NCBI GenBank assembly: GCA_030437565.1
Contig: CP129291.1
Span: 2,170,001 to 2,234,000 of the forward strand
Direction: 5' to 3'
Length of the DNA stretch: 64,000 nucleotides
Origin: Terrilactibacillus sp. S3-3
Lineage (GTDB): Bacteria; Bacillota; Bacilli; Bacillales; Sporolactobacillaceae
A model generated the notes under the pieces. That model searched no databases and was not told the DNA's origin. It saw only the letters and a program-made list of their open reading frames with translations. Numbering within the stretch: the stretch's first letter is position 1; every line of letters begins with the position of its first letter. This document shows positions 1 to 13,829 of the stretch, piece after piece. A program made the translations under genes and the position numbers.

Positions 1-561
1 ATTTTCAACTTTCGTAATGTAGACCTTGATCCGATCATGAGGATGATATTCCTCATTCGGCATTTGTTCGGAAAGCGGCAGCAATGCCTCTACACGGCCT
101 AAATCGACATAAATAAAACGATGATCGAGCCGCTGTACGATGCCTGTCATAATGTCGTCTTCCCGATCGATAAATTCGGAATAGATGACGCCTCTTTCTG
201 CTTCCCTGACCCTCTGGGTGACGACCTGCTTGGCCGTTTGCGCAGCAATGCGCCCAAAGTTCCGCGGCGTCACTTCAATTTCCACCGTATCTCCCAGTTC
301 AAAATGATTGTTTATACTCTTGGCCTGCTCAAGTGAAATTTGCAGTCTGGCATCCTCAACTTCTTCCACGACTTCTTTGCGGGCGTACACTTTAATTTGT
401 CCGAGCCCTTCATTAATGTCGACCCGCACATTTTGCGCTTGATTAAAGTTCCTTTTATATGCGGAAATCAATGCCGCTTCAAGGGCTTCAATTAATACTT
501 CCTTGCTGATCCCTTTGTCTTTTTCAAGTGCTGTGATTGCATCTAACAAATCACTGCTCAT
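1..561 (-). CDS. nusA: Transcription termination/antitermination factor NusA, N-terminal part
   Basis: The gene starts at ATG 559-561 and runs off the left edge, giving about 187 residues of an expected ~370. Translation begins MSSDLLDAITALEKDKGISK and closely follows B. subtilis NusA: an N-terminal RNA-polymerase-binding domain, then the start of the S1 domain (EAERGVIYSEF, IMTGIVQRLD). NusA binds RNA polymerase and stimulates pausing and intrinsic termination. A ribosome binding site (AAGGGGAG) lies 8 bases upstream. The start overlaps the rimP stop by 11 bases, the usual rimP-nusA coupling. No frameshift is seen in the visible part. Confidence 0.96.
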   Translation of the reverse strand, partial: MSSDLLDAITALEKDKGISKEVLIEALEAALISAYKRNFNQAQNVRVDINEGLGQIKVYARKEVVEEVEDARLQISLEQAKSINNHFELGDTVEIEVTPRNFGRIAAQTAKQVVTQRVREAERGVIYSEFIDREDDIMTGIVQRLDHRFIYVDLGRVEALLPLSEQMPNEEYHPHDRIKVYITKVEN

Positions 562-1072
562 TTGCTTTTTCTCCCCTTTTTAAAACGGAGTCCATTTTAA
601 GATTAAAAATAATCGCAAGCCGTGCACTTGCAATCTTATCAAATGGAAGTGACACATGCTCCACTTTCGTTTTGTTCTTGACAGCAAGCGTAATGCTTAC
701 GGCATTCACTTCTATGAGTCTTCCTTCGAAGGTTTTGGATCCGTTTACGGTTTCATAAGTTGTCACATGAACATCTTTTCCCGCTGCCCTTTCAAAATCG
801 TCGGGTTTCTTCAGCGGTCTTTCCGCTCCGGCTGATGACACTTCAAGGAAGTAGGCCTCTTTAATCGGATCATGCTTGTCAAGCGCCTCACTTAACTTTT
901 CGCTGACAGCCGTGCACATATCTAAGTCAACGCCCTGCGGCGAATCGATAAAGACACGCAGAAAACGGTTTTTTCCTTCTTTCACGTAGGCCACATCGAC
1001 GAGTTCCAAGCCCAAATCCGATAAAATCGGGGCGATGAGTTCTTCCGTGATCTCTCTGACTTTTGCCGTCAT
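551..1072 (-). CDS. rimP: Ribosome maturation factor RimP
   Basis: RimP helps assemble the 30S subunit. The start is the ATG at 1070-1072 (MTAKVREITEEL), chosen because an AGGAGG box lies just upstream and family members begin here; an in-frame start 48 bases earlier would add residues lying over the intergenic hairpin. The product is 173 residues, normal for the family, with the N-terminal alpha/beta domain (LGLELVDVAYVKEGKNRFLR) followed by the small SH3-like C-terminal domain. It is intact. Its stop overlaps the nusA start, so the two are translationally coupled. Confidence 0.95.
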   Translation of the reverse strand: MTAKVREITEELIAPILSDLGLELVDVAYVKEGKNRFLRVFIDSPQGVDLDMCTAVSEKLSEALDKHDPIKEAYFLEVSSAGAERPLKKPDDFERAAGKDVHVTTYETVNGSKTFEGRLIEVNAVSITLAVKNKTKVEHVSLPFDKIASARLAIIFNLKMDSVLKRGEKANEQ

Positions 1073-1094
1073 GTCAAGCCTCCTTTCGAAAACG

Positions 1095-1116
1095 AAAGAG
1101 TGGGATCCCACTCTTT
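1095..1116 (-). promoter_or_regulatory. Perfect 22-base palindrome between polC and rimP
   Basis: AAAGAGTGGGA is followed directly by its exact complement and then a short T run on both strands. It lies 118 bases after the polC stop and 23 bases before rimP. It could be a weak terminator for polC or a hairpin in the rimP leader; the T run on the minus strand is interrupted, so termination is uncertain. Confidence 0.5.
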
Positions 1117-1233
1117 TCACACGAGCTATTCATAGTATTTCCACACATACTATAACATACCCGTGTTTTTAAGGCAACATTTAACAAAAAATACTGTTTT
1201 AAAAAGAGAAGGCGGGAAAAGAAATGCCCTGTA

Positions 1234-4200
1234 TTAAAATAATGACAGCTGGTTAGCTTCCGGCATACCTTCCAAACAACCTTGGCCATCAAGATATTCC
1301 AGCACCGTTTTCGAGATTTTGGCTCGTTTTTGCAAGTCTTCCTTAGACAGAAATTCGCCGTCTTCGCGCGCTTTGGCTATCGCCTTCGCCGCATTTGTCC
1401 CGACACCCGGAAGGCTGTTAAACGGCGGAATCAGCGAATCTCCGTCAACCAAAAAGTGCGTAGCATCTGAGTGATAAAGATCAACAGACTGAAAGCGGAA
1501 GCCTCTTTCACACATTTCCAAAGCCAGTTCAAGCACCGTCAGCAAGCTTTTTTCCTTTGGCGTGGCATCGAGTCCTTTTTTCTCAATTTCTTCCAGCTTA
1601 TTTTTATTGCCGAAGATCCTTGTTTCATGACATCGACATCAAAATCGTCGGCTCGAACAGTGAAATAAGTCGCGTAAAAAAGGATCGGGTGATGCACTTT
1701 AAAATAAGCGATCCGAATCGCCATCAGTACATAGGCGGTCGCATGAGCTTTTGGAAACATGTATTTAATCTTAAGGCACGAATCAATATACCAGGACGGC
1801 ACGTTATTTTCCTTCATTTCTTCCATCCATTCATCATTCAGCCCTTTGCCCTTCCGCACGGATTCCATGATTTTAAAGGCATGCGACGGTTCCAGCCCTT
1901 TATGCATCAAATCGATCATGATATCGTCGCGGCAGCAGATGACATCTTTTAAAACGCAAGTGCCGTTGTCAATCAATTCCTGGGCATTGCCAAGCCACAC
2001 ATCAGTCCCGTGCGAAAGCCCGGATATCTGCACAAGTTCAGCGAATGTCGTCGGTTTCGTGTCCTCGAGCATCTGGCGGACAAAACGCGTCCCAAATTCC
2101 GGGATACCAAGCGTGCCCGTTTTGCAGCGAATTTGTTCCGGCGTCACGCCGAGCGACTCCGTCGAACTGAAAATCTTCATCACTTCCGGATCATCGGGCG
2201 GAATCGTTTTCGGATCTATGCCGCTTAAATCTTGCAGCATGCGAATCACCGTCGGATCATCGTGTCCCAGTATATCAAGTTTCAAAATGTTGTCGTGAAT
2301 CGAGTGGAAATCAAAATGCGTCGTTTTCCACTCTGCCGTTTTGTCATCGGCGGGAAATTGAACCGGTGTAAAATCATAAATGTCCATATAACGGGGCACA
2401 ACAACGATCCCCCCAGGGTGCTGACCGGTTGTCCGTTTGGCGCCCGTGCACCCCGCCGCCAGACGATCCCGTTCGGCCGCCCTAAAGCGGCTGTTCGTAT
2501 CTTCTTCATATCCTTTAACATAACCATATGCGGTTTTGTCCGCAATCGTGCCGATTGTGCCGGCGCGGAACACCTTGTCTTCGCCAAAGAGGACTTTCGT
2601 ATAGTAGTTGTGGGCTACCGGCTGATAGTCTCCGGAGAAGTTGAGGTCGATATCCGGCACTTTATCTCCTTTGAATCCAAGAAATGTTTCAAACGGAATA
2701 TCGTGTCCGTCTTTCTTATACGCCGTTCCGCATTCCGGGCAGACTTTATCCGGCAAATCGAATCCGCAGGCAATCGATCCATCTGTGAAAAATTCAACAT
2801 GATGGCATTTTGGGCAAAGATAATGCGGCGGCAAAGGGTTGACTTCCGTAATATCCATCATCGTTGCCACGAGTGACGAACCAACCGATCCCCGCGAACC
2901 AACCAAATAGCCGTCGACAAGCGATTTTTTAACCAGCTTATGAGCAATCAAGTAAATCACGGCAAATCCATGCCCAATGATACTGTTTAATTCCTTTTCA
3001 AGCCGTTTCTCCACAATCTCCGGAAGGGTTTCGCCGTAGCGGCGATGGGCTTCGTGATAAGACTTCTCCTTGACTTCATCCTCAGCGCCGTCAATCACCG
3101 GGTATACAGCTTATCCTTCACCGGTGCCACCTCTTCAATTTGTTCGGCGACCAGGTGCGGATTCGTCACGACCACTTCTTTCGCCTTCTCTTCGCCAAGA
3201 AAACGCATGCAGGCGAGCATTTCATCCGTTGTCCGAAAATGAACAGGCGGCTGTGTCTGGCGATTGAGCGGGTTGCCGGCTTGAGAAGCAATTAGGATCT
3301 TCCGATAGAGATGATCGTGCTCATCAAGATAATGGACATTGCCCGTCGCCACGACCGGTTTGCCTAGCTTATCACCCAATTTCGCCAGCTTCCTCATCAC
3401 ATCCTTCAATGCCAGTTCATCCTTGACAATGCCTTTTTCGACAAGATGGAAGTAATTTTCCGGCGGCTGGATTTCGATATAGTCATAAAACTTGGCGACT
3501 TTTTCAGCGACTTCTTCCGATTTCTGCATCATCGCTTCAAACAGCTCACCTTTATCGCATCCTGAGCCGACAATTAACCCCTCGCGGTATTTTTCCAGCT
3601 GAGAACGGGGAATCCGCGGCACGCGGTAAAAATATTTGACGTGGGCTAAAGAGATGAGTTTGTACAAATTTTTCAGCCCGACGGCATTTTTAACGAGCAG
3701 GATAATATGCGTCGGCCGGATTCTGTCAATATTGCCCTTTCCCATGTTGTCGTTCAATTGATCATGATAGACAAACCCTTTTTGCTTCGCATCTTTCAGC
3801 ATCTTCCAGGCTAAATAGCCGGTTGCTTCCGTGTCATAAATGGCCCGGTGATGCTGCGTCAAGTCAATACTAAAAGCCTTGCAAAGCGTGTCCAGCTTAT
3901 GGTTCTTTAAATCCGGATAAAGATAGCGTCCAAGCTCCAGTGTATCGATCACCGGGTTGTCCGCTTGGGGCATTCCCAATTTTTCATAGCCGTTATTCAA
4001 GAATCCCATATCAAAAGTGGCATTATGAGCCACGAGAACGGCATCTCCGGTAAAAGTTTTAAAGGCTTTCAAAACAGTGTCCAGTTCCGGAGCATCGACG
4101 AGCATCATCTCATCGGTAATACTCGTCAATTCAATAATTTTTGCCGGCAATAGCTCATGCGGGTTAACAAACTGTTCAAAACGATCGATCACTTCACCGT

Positions 4201-5555
4201 CTTTTATTTTAACGGCGGCCAGTTCAATGATTGAATTATAAACGGCCGACAGACCGGTCGTTTCCACATCAAACACGACATAAGTGTCATCCTCTAATTT
4301 TCTATGGGCCAAATTGTAAGCGATCGGCACCCCGTCATCAACCAAGTTGGCCTCTACGCCGTAGATCACTTTCACGCCGTATTTTTTTTTCCGGCCGCAT
4401 AAGCTTCAGGATAGGACTGGGGGCAACGGCATGATCGGTGATCGCGATCGCTTCGTGTCCCCATTCCTTGGCCCGCTTAATAAGCTCTGTCGCCGTCACA
4501 ACGGCATCCATTTGGCTCATGACTGTATGCGCATGAAGTTCGACTCTTTTTTCGCCTTCAGGAGCCGTGTCCTTTTTTCTTTCCGGACGGATTTCCTCGA
4601 TGTCATTTCCGATCATGACAAGATCGCGGACAAATGTATCGTTCTGCACGCCGCCGCGTACTTTCACCCACATGCCTTTTTTCAAGCCCAGCAAGATTTT
4701 GGCATCGTCTTTGTCGCGGGAAAACACCTTCACCTGTATGGAGTCCGTATAATCAGTCATCTTAAATAATAACAGTGTTCTTCCGCTCCGCAGCTCCCTT
4801 GTTTCCGCATCAAAAACGTAGCCCTGGATCGTTATTCTGCGTTCCTCGTCCTGAATGGTCTCAATCGAAACCGGCTCATCATGAATATCGTAGCCGATTT
4901 TAAACGGCCCTGCAGGTTCCTCCTGCTCTGCCTGTGCTTTTTTTTCTTTTCTTTCTTTTTGCTCCATAACAGCCTGAATGACTTTTTTCTTATCTTCTTC
5001 GGCGCGGTGTTTGACGAACGTCTCGTAGGCCTTCTCCTTGATTGCCGCGTCCATTCTTATATCCGCTGAAAGCGGCGGGAAACCGCAGCGTTGTAAAGAT
5101 GGAGCGAGCACAGCGGCGAGCTTCCGTTTCATCAGCGCCGCCTCTGCCTCGTTTCTCGCCGTCAAGAGCAGCCGCCCTTCCTCAATATCGGGCACCTGCT
5201 GATTTAAGCAGCTCTTAAGCGCAGGTGATTCTGCAGCTATATGCCGGACAATCAGCGGCCAATAGTCGGCCAATTTGCTCTTATCCGCCGCCTTTGAACG
5301 TGAACGGATGGAAAAAGTCACATGAGGAGCAACATGCTGAAAACTAGCAGACAATTGATTCCCCAGCCATTCAAAAATGTGAAAAGGGAGCGTCTCTTCC
5401 AAAACAAAGGAAAAATGCCAATGCCGCTCTTCTTTGTAAACCGTTAGTTTTTCAATTTCACCGTGTGCAAAATATTTTTCTACCAATTCTTCAGGGGCTT
5501 CGATTTGTTTCAGCAGAATCTTCCACCGCGATAAATTCGACTTGGCGTCTGTCAA
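1234..5555 (-). CDS. polC: DNA polymerase III PolC-type alpha subunit (frameshifted)
   Basis: PolC is the main replicative polymerase of Firmicutes with a built-in 3'-5' exonuclease. The span fits the ~1437-residue family. Visible in order: N-terminal and OB domains, PHP domain ([14 protein letters not shown]), DEDD exonuclease ([11 protein letters not shown]), a Cys4 zinc site (CPKCHH...CPECG), the polymerase core with the catalytic aspartates ([11 protein letters not shown]) and the helix-hairpin-helix end (NQLSLF). The start is a TTG at 5553-5555 behind GGGGAGAGGG. Reading frame breaks at four places: a G5 run at 4419-4423, a T9 run at 4382-4390, a short G run near 3103, and a T5 run at 1601-1605. 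As an essential gene it must be whole in a living cell. Confidence 0.95.
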
Positions 5556-5593
5556 GCGCGCCCTCTCCCCTCATTATAATCTCTTGTTACAAC

Positions 5594-5628
5594 GAAAAGG
5601 GAGCTCCAGATATTCATGTGGACTCCCT
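5594..5628 (-). terminator. Terminator after proS
   Basis: On the minus strand GGGAGTCCA pairs with TGGAGCTCCC (one bulged base) and is followed by TTTT. It sits 18 bases beyond the proS stop and before polC, separating the two transcription units. Confidence 0.65.
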
Positions 5629-5645
5629 CTCCTCCTCTTCTTCAG

Positions 5646-7338
<1,693 letters not shown>

Positions 7339-7341
7339 CTA

Positions 7342-8599
7342 TCAATGGAGAAATAGTTTTTGGATGTCGTTCCATGTCACGACGATCATAATCAGCATTA
7401 AAAAAGCAAAACCGATAAAGTGAACAAGCGTTTCTCTCTGAGGATCAACCGGCTTGCCACGCACCGCCTCTACAATTATGAACAGCAGCCGCCCGCCGTC
7501 AAGTGCCGGAAGCGGCAATAAATTGACGACACCAAGATTGACGCTTAAAAATGCCGCCCAGTTCAGAACCAATAAAAGGCCCTGAGCAACAACCTGTCCG
7601 GTTGCGTTGTAAATGCCGACCGGTCCGGCCAGTTGATCCAGCCCAACCTCTCCGGTTACAAGCTTTTTAAAACCGATCACTTCCTGCTCAATCCAGTAGT
7701 AAGTCTGGGTGAATCCGCCGGTGAGCGAGGCCGTGAAAGAATGTTTGGTCGGCGCATAAACGCCGATAAACCCTTCGCTTTTTCCTTTTCCGGCTTTTCT
7801 GGAACCCGCGACCACATCAATATGGCGAACGGCGGTGCCGCGTTTTATGGTAAAAGCCAGTTTTTCTTTCGGATGCTTGTTCACATAGAGCATAATGTCA
7901 TTCCAGCGATGAATCGACTGGCCGTTAATTTTGAGCACTTTGTCACCTTGGTGAAGCCCGGCTGTCTCAGCCGGGTTGCCCGAAACCAGCTTTCCAAGCT
8001 GCGGCGCATCCGACGGCACGCCCTGTATGCTGAAATAAATGATAAAAATAATAATCGCCAGCACAAAATTCATAAACGGCCCGGCAAAAATGGTAAAAAA
8101 TCGCGCAAGCAGCGGCTTGCTGGCAAACTGCCGATCAAGCGGCGCAATTTGATAGTTCTGGTCATCAACCACATATTCCGCCTGGCGGTCTAATGGATAA
8201 CGGACGAGCGGCCCGTCTTCTTCCTCATATCCGCTGATAAACAGATTTCTTTCCAAATCGGCGGCGTCAACGGTCACCACTTTTGCATCGGGATATTTTT
8301 CAAGGCGGTTGGTGATGATCCGGACAACAAAGCCGTCTTTATTAAAAAATAATCCGATCCGCTGACCCGGCTTGATATCGAGAATTTCCGGATCTTCTCC
8401 GGCCTCCGGCCATCCGGACAAAACCGCCGATTGGCAGCAAACGTAACGTATAGACGGTTTCGCCTTTTTTTATTGAAAATAATTTAGGACCGAACCCGAT
8501 CGCAAATTCACGGCAAAGGATACCGGAACGCTTGGCAACAACCAAATGTCCCAGCTCGTGAATCGAAACCAAAAGCCCGAAAATGATCACGACACACAA
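7342..8599 (-). CDS. rasP: Site-2 intramembrane zinc metalloprotease RasP/RseP (frameshifted)
   Basis: Cleaves membrane substrates such as anti-sigma factors and signal-peptide remnants within the membrane. Shown by the HELGH zinc motif in the first membrane helix, a PDZ domain in the middle ([20 protein letters not shown]), and the second active-site motif [10 protein letters not shown] near the C-terminus. About 419 residues, family size 420. The start is uncertain; TTG 8597-8599 is used, a few codons before the family-conserved IIFG. The single break is a 7-base tandem duplication (TCCGGCC twice, 8398-8411) right after GGFVRMAG; removing one copy restores GEDPEIL. It lies between dxr and proS as in B. 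subtilis. Confidence 0.93.
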
Positions 8600-8630
8600 T
8601 AAATGTTTCCACTCTTTTTAACCACCTTTG

Positions 8631-9792
8631 TTAGTCGTTTGCCTTTATTCGGGAGCGAACAAAAGCGCGTGTCCTGCGATCCACTTCCTTGATTGCCTCG
8701 AGGCCCGGCAATTCGATGACATCATGCCGCTCAAGAGCCGCTTCGACAAGTTCTTCAATCGAAAGAAAAGAAATTTCGCCGGATAGAAAGGCGTGAACAG
8801 CTACTTCATTGGCGGCATTGAGGACGGTCGGCATCGATCCGCCCCTTCGCCCTGCCTCATAAGCAAGCGATAAACTTTTAAAACGACGCCTGTCTACTTT
8901 TTGGAAGTGCAGAACCCCTATTTCCCATAAGTTTAACCTTTTTGCCTGTCCAAGTTCAAGTCTTTTCGGATAGGAGAGCGCATACTGGATCGGGATGAGC
9001 ATACTCGGCAGACCAAGCTGGGCAATCACGCTTTTATCATGATATTCAACGAGAGAATGAACAATGCTTTCTTTATGAATCAGTGTGTCGATGCAATCAT
9101 AGGGCATGTCAAACAGCCAGTGTGCCTCGATCACTTCAAGACCCTTATTCATCAATGTGGCCGAGTCAATCGTGATCTTGGCCCCCATCGACCAGTTGGG
9201 ATGTTTGAGGGCATCCGCCACCGTCACATTTTTCAAATCCTCGCGCTTCCGATCGCGGAAACTGCCCCCTGAAGCGGTCAAAATCAGGCGCGACACCGCC
9301 GCCCTGTCCTGCCCCTGCAGCGACTGAAAAATAGCGGAATGTTCGCTGTCGACAGGGAGCACCTGAACACCAGCCGCTTTTGCTCTTTCCATGACAAGGT
9401 GCCCGGCAGTAACCAACGTTTCCTTATTGGCCAGTGCGATTGTTTTTCCCGCTTCAATCGCGGCGAGCGTCGGTTCCAGGCCGATACTTCCCAGCACGGC
9501 GTTCAACAGGATATCGCTGTCCGGGTGTGTGGCCACTTCGACCATTCCTTCCAGTCCCACAGCAATCGGAACATTTGCAGATAGAAGCATTTGCAGCCGC
9601 CCTTTTGGCTTCTTCATTTTTTACTGAAACGAGTTTGGGGTGAAATTTGTCAATTAGCGGAGCGGCTTTATCCACATTTTCTCCAAAGCTGATCGCTGTC
9701 ACTTCAAATTCATCAGGATGTTCCGCAACCACTGCAAGTGTTTGCAAGCCAATGGAACCTGTGGCACCTAGTAAACTAATTCTTCTCATCAT
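8631..9792 (-). CDS. dxr: 1-deoxy-D-xylulose 5-phosphate reductoisomerase (frameshifted)
   Basis: Second step of the MEP isoprenoid pathway: DXP to MEP using NADPH and a divalent metal. The N-terminus carries the NADPH-binding [11 protein letters not shown]; further on are [23 protein letters not shown] with metal ligands, and [20 protein letters not shown] of the catalytic domain. Start ATG 9790-9792 behind GGAAGGA. About 387 residues, normal length. One extra G near 9600-9604 breaks the frame after AKR. It lies with uppS and cdsA, so isoprenoid precursor and lipid-carrier synthesis are grouped. Confidence 0.95.
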
Positions 9793-9807
9793 ACCAGAAT
9801 CCTTCCA

Positions 9808-10605
9808 TTAGTCAATCACATGAATAAGATACAGAATCGGCAGAATAAAGATCAAGCTGTCAAACCGATCAAATAATCCGCCGTGGCCCGGCAAGATTTT
9901 ACCGGAATCTTTCACCTGATAATACCGTTTGATCGCCGATTCGGCAAGATCCCCCAGTTGGCCAAAAACTGAAATCACAACCGTTATGACGCCAAGAAGC
10001 CACCACGATGAAAATAACGGTTCATGAATAACCAGCTGAAAGAGGCAGGCAATAATGAGGGCGACGATGATCGCGCCAATCGCCCCTTCGATGGTCTTAT
10101 TTGGGCTTATATGCGGTGCCAGTTTTGTTTTTCCCCATTTTCGTCCGACAAAATAGGCGCCGCTGTCGGTCGACCAAATCACTATCTGAATGAAAAAGAC
10201 AAGCAGCAAGCCTTCAAAGCGCAAATGCACGAGCAAGAAAAAAGCAAAGCCTATGTAAAAAGCAGAAAAGAAAAGGTGGGGCCGCTTGATCAATATGAAA
10301 ACGATTTTTCGAAAAAAAAAACGACCAAAATCAACAGTAAAAGCAACAGAGCCGCCAGCAGCCGCAGCCATAAAAAAGCTGAAAGCGCATGGGGCAGGCA
10401 GGCGCCGAGGACGAACAAAGCAACAAAAAGAGCGCCGATCACAACACCCGGTGAACGGACCGCCATTTTTTTTCATCACGGCAAGCTCTGTGTAAGCGAT
10501 CACGGCAATGGCGGTAATAAATACAGCAAATGGAACCGAGCCAATCAGCAAAAAAGCAATATAAAGCGCACCTGCCAAAATTCCCGTCATGATTCTTTGT
10601 TTCAT
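9808..10605 (-). CDS. cdsA: Phosphatidate cytidylyltransferase (two compensating frameshifts)
   Basis: Makes CDP-diacylglycerol from phosphatidate and CTP in the membrane. The C-terminal signature is clear: WSTDSGAYFVGRKWGK, SPNKTIEGA, and SVFGQLGDLAESAIKR...KDSGKILPGHGGLFDRFDS. The frame looks open along its whole length, but residues ~47-97 are read in the wrong frame: an A/T run of 8 at 10466-10473 has one base too many, and a run of 10 at 10312-10321 puts the frame back. The alternative frame between them encodes the expected hydrophobic helices (GALFVALFVLGACL). Start ATG overlaps the uppS stop (ATGA). Confidence 0.93.
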   Translation of the reverse strand: MKQRIMTGILAGALYIAFLLIGSVPFAVFITAIAVIAYTELAVMKKNGGPFTGCCDRRSFCCFVRPRRLPAPCAFSFFMAAAAGGSVAFTVDFGRFFFRKIVFILIKRPHLFFSAFYIGFAFFLLVHLRFEGLLLVFFIQIVIWSTDSGAYFVGRKWGKTKLAPHISPNKTIEGAIGAIIVALIIACLFQLVIHEPLFSSWWLLGVITVVISVFGQLGDLAESAIKRYYQVKDSGKILPGHGGLFDRFDSLIFILPILYLIHVID

Positions 10606-11397
10606 GTGCGTTTTGCTCCTTCTTCGCTCACACCGCCAAATCGCCTTCCGCGCCGGCTGAATTGAATGATCGCTTCATGTAAATGCTTTTCCGAAAAATC
10701 GGGCCAATAAACATCCGTGAACCACAGTTCCGTATAAGCGAGCTGCCACAGCATAAAATTGCTGAGACGGATTTCACCGCTTGTCCGGATCAGAAGGTCC
10801 GGATCCGGAAGCGATTTGCTGAACAAATAATTTGAAATCATCGCTTCGTCAATCGATTGGATATCCAGTTTGCCCTGCTGTACATCCTGTGCAATCTGCC
10901 TGGCTGCCGCGGCAATTTCAGAGCGGCCGCCATAATTCAGTGCGAAGTTTAAAATCATGCCGTCATTGTGTTTTGTCTTCTCAACGGCTTTTTCTACTGC
11001 TTGAAGAGTATGCTTCGGAATTTGTTCCATGTTTCCCATCACACGTACCTGAACATTATTTTCATTCAGTTCGACTAAGTAGGAGGACAAAAATTGTTCG
11101 GGAAGAATTCATTATTAAGAATTCTACTTCGGTTCTTGGGCGCTTCCAATTTTCGGTTGAAAAAGCATACAGCGTCAAAACACCGATCCCAAGATTGCTC
11201 GCTTCTCTCGTAATCTTCTTGACGGTTTTCATAGCTTCGCGATGGCCCGCAATTCGCGGCAGGCCCCTTTGCTGAGCCCATCTTCCATTGCCGTCCATGA
11301 TAATGGCAACGTGCTTCGGGAGCGACAGTCCGTCCGTTGAAAAAGCTTCTTTATCATTCTTAGATTTCGAGTTTATAAAGGAAAACTTCTCAAGCAT
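10602..11397 (-). CDS. uppS: Undecaprenyl diphosphate synthase (frameshifted)
   Basis: Cis-prenyltransferase that builds the C55 carrier lipid for cell wall synthesis. The catalytic P-loop [13 protein letters not shown], then GHREAMKTV, the substrate motif [13 protein letters not shown], and the C-terminal [15 protein letters not shown]...WPDF are all present. About 265 residues, typical. One extra T near 11104 breaks the frame within VEFLIMN-LPEQFL. Stop overlaps cdsA start by 4 bases. A terminator separates it from frr upstream. Confidence 0.95.
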
Positions 11398-11424
11398 GCT
11401 ATTTCCCCCATTGTTAGACTTAAC

Positions 11425-11450
11425 AAAAAAGCCCCCTATAGTAAGAGGGC
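11425..11450 (-). terminator. Terminator between frr and uppS
   Basis: Minus-strand stem GCCCTC/GGGGGC (one G-U pair) with an 8-base loop, followed by TTTTTTG. It lies about 16 bases after frr, so uppS expression may depend on read-through or an unseen promoter. Confidence 0.75.
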
Positions 11451-11466
11451 ATTATTGGTTTGATCA

Positions 11467-12024
11467 TCAAACTTCCATGATTTCCTTTTCTTTTTCAGAC
11501 GCAATTGTATCAATATGGGTGATCGAGCGATCAGTCAGTTTTTGCACATCCTCTGAAAAGGCCCGTTCATCATCCTTTGTCAGATCATTGCTTTTCCCCA
11601 ATTTTTTGATATGGTCATTAGCATCGCGGCGAATGTTTCTGATCGCTACTTTGCCCTCTTCGGTCATTTTCTTTACTAACTTGACCAGTTCTCCGCGCCT
11701 TTCTTCCGTCAGCGGCGGAATGGCAATACGAATAACCGCTCCATCATTCGTCGGCGTAATACCTAAATCGGATTTCAAGATCGCTTTTTCAATATCGCCC
11801 ATCGCCGATCGATCATAGGGCTGCACAACCAGCAGTCTTGCTTCCGGCGTTGTGATGCCGGCGATTTGATTTAGAGGGGTCTCCGCTCCGTAATACTCAA
11901 CCGTGATTTTGTTCAGGAGGGAAGGATTTGCTCTTCCGGCGCGGATTGTTGCCAATTCACGCTGCAGGGCATGAATCGCTTTTTCCATACGCTCTTTTGC
12001 ATCCTTTAGTATATTATCCGTCAT
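11467..12024 (-). CDS. frr: Ribosome recycling factor
   Basis: Splits post-termination ribosomes together with EF-G. The 185-residue protein is full length and intact. It shows the three-helix-bundle ends and conserved core: [42 protein letters not shown] and [14 protein letters not shown]. Start ATG 12022-12024, 3 bases after the pyrH stop, so frr and pyrH are tightly coupled, as in B. subtilis. Confidence 0.97.
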   Translation of the reverse strand: MTDNILKDAKERMEKAIHALQRELATIRAGRANPSLLNKITVEYYGAETPLNQIAGITTPEARLLVVQPYDRSAMGDIEKAILKSDLGITPTNDGAVIRIAIPPLTEERRGELVKLVKKMTEEGKVAIRNIRRDANDHIKKLGKSNDLTKDDERAFSEDVQKLTDRSITHIDTIASEKEKEIMEV

Positions 12025-12027
12025 GAT

Positions 12028-12757
<730 letters not shown>

Positions 12758-12790
12758 TCGTGCACCTTCCTTTTTTCTTTCTTCATCTTA

Positions 12791-12815
12791 AAAGAAGGAC
12801 ACGTGTTCCGTGCCC
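12791..12815 (-). terminator. Weak terminator or attenuator between tsf and pyrH
   Basis: Minus-strand GGGCACG pairs with CGTGTCC (one G-U) around a 5-base loop and is followed by TTCTTTT. It lies about 30 bases after tsf. Confidence 0.5.
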
Positions 12816-12845
12816 TCATTTAATGCTTTCATTCATTTCTCTATT

Positions 12846-13733
12846 TTATTGTTTCATTTGCGCTTTGACTTCATCAGCAAAATTTTCGACTTTCTTTTCG
12901 ATCCCTTCGCCGACTTCATAGCGGACAAATGCTTTCGCTTCCGCATGATGATTTGCCAAATATTTTTTTACCGTCAGATCCGGATCTTTAATGAACGGTT
13001 GATCAACTAGGCAAATTTCTTTGAAGAATTTATTGAGCCGGCCGGTGATCATCTTTTCAACAATATTGGCCGGTTTGCCTTCATTTAGAGCTTGTTGCTT
13101 AAGCACTTCTTTTTCATGTTCAACGACATCGGCCGTGACATCTTCACGCGTGAGATAACGCGGATTCGCGGCAGCCACATGCATGGCAATATCTTTCGCC
13201 GCCGTTTGATCGGCTCCGGAAAGTTTCACTAGAGCCGCAATCCGGCCGCCCATGTGGAGATAAGCGCCAAACACTTCGTCATCAGCTTTTTCCAGCAGCG
13301 AGAACCTTCTGAGTGAAATCTTTTCACCAATTTTGGCAATTGCACTGTTGATATGTTCACCGACCGTTTCATCCGTTCCAGCCAGCTTTTGTCCCAGTGC
13401 TTCTTCTTCGACCGTCGCCGGCGCAGATAGCAGTAAGTGTTCCGCAAGCGTGTCGATCAATTGCTTGAATTGATCATTCTTGGCGACAAAGTCAGTTTCC
13501 GAATTCACTTCGAGTGCAACGGCTTTGTTGCCGTTTATTTTAATTTGCGACAAGCCTTCGGCAGCGACGCGATCCGCTTTTTTTGCCGCCTTTGCCATGC
13601 CTTTTTTCCTTAATACGTCAATGGCCTTTTCAATATCTCCATCCGTTTCCACGAGTGCTTTCTTGCAGTCCATCATGCCCGCACCCGTTTTTTCACGCAG
13701 TTCTTTCACCAATTTTGCAGTTACAGCAGCCAC
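12846..13733 (-). CDS. tsf: Elongation factor Ts
   Basis: Nucleotide exchange factor for EF-Tu. The 295-residue protein is intact. The N-terminal UBA-like domain has the signature [18 protein letters not shown]; the core holds [13 protein letters not shown], the EF-Tu contact TDFV. The C-terminal dimer/core region ends [12 protein letters not shown]. It follows rpsB, the near-universal rpsB-tsf pair, separated here by a terminator. Confidence 0.97.
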   Translation of the reverse strand: MAAVTAKLVKELREKTGAGMMDCKKALVETDGDIEKAIDVLRKKGMAKAAKKADRVAAEGLSQIKINGNKAVALEVNSETDFVAKNDQFKQLIDTLAEHLLLSAPATVEEEALGQKLAGTDETVGEHINSAIAKIGEKISLRRFSLLEKADDEVFGAYLHMGGRIAALVKLSGADQTAAKDIAMHVAAANPRYLTREDVTADVVEHEKEVLKQQALNEGKPANIVEKMITGRLNKFFKEICLVDQPFIKDPDLTVKKYLANHHAEAKAFVRYEVGEGIEKKVENFADEVKAQMKQ

Positions 13734-13829
13734 TTTACATCCTCCTTATGCATTTTTCAGAAACCCCGGCCGATCCTTAAAAGGCCGGTCCGTGTCTCTA
13801 ACACAATGATAAAAAACACCGTATTCGTG

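Noticed and set aside
2232..2876. 214-codon plus-strand open frame opposite polC
   Set aside because: Complement of the PolC catalytic core; no start signal or recognisable domain.
10024..10665. 213-codon plus-strand open frame opposite cdsA and uppS
   Set aside because: It is antisense to well conserved genes, low in hydrophobic pattern and Lys/Arg rich, as expected for a complement frame; no ribosome binding site or family motif.
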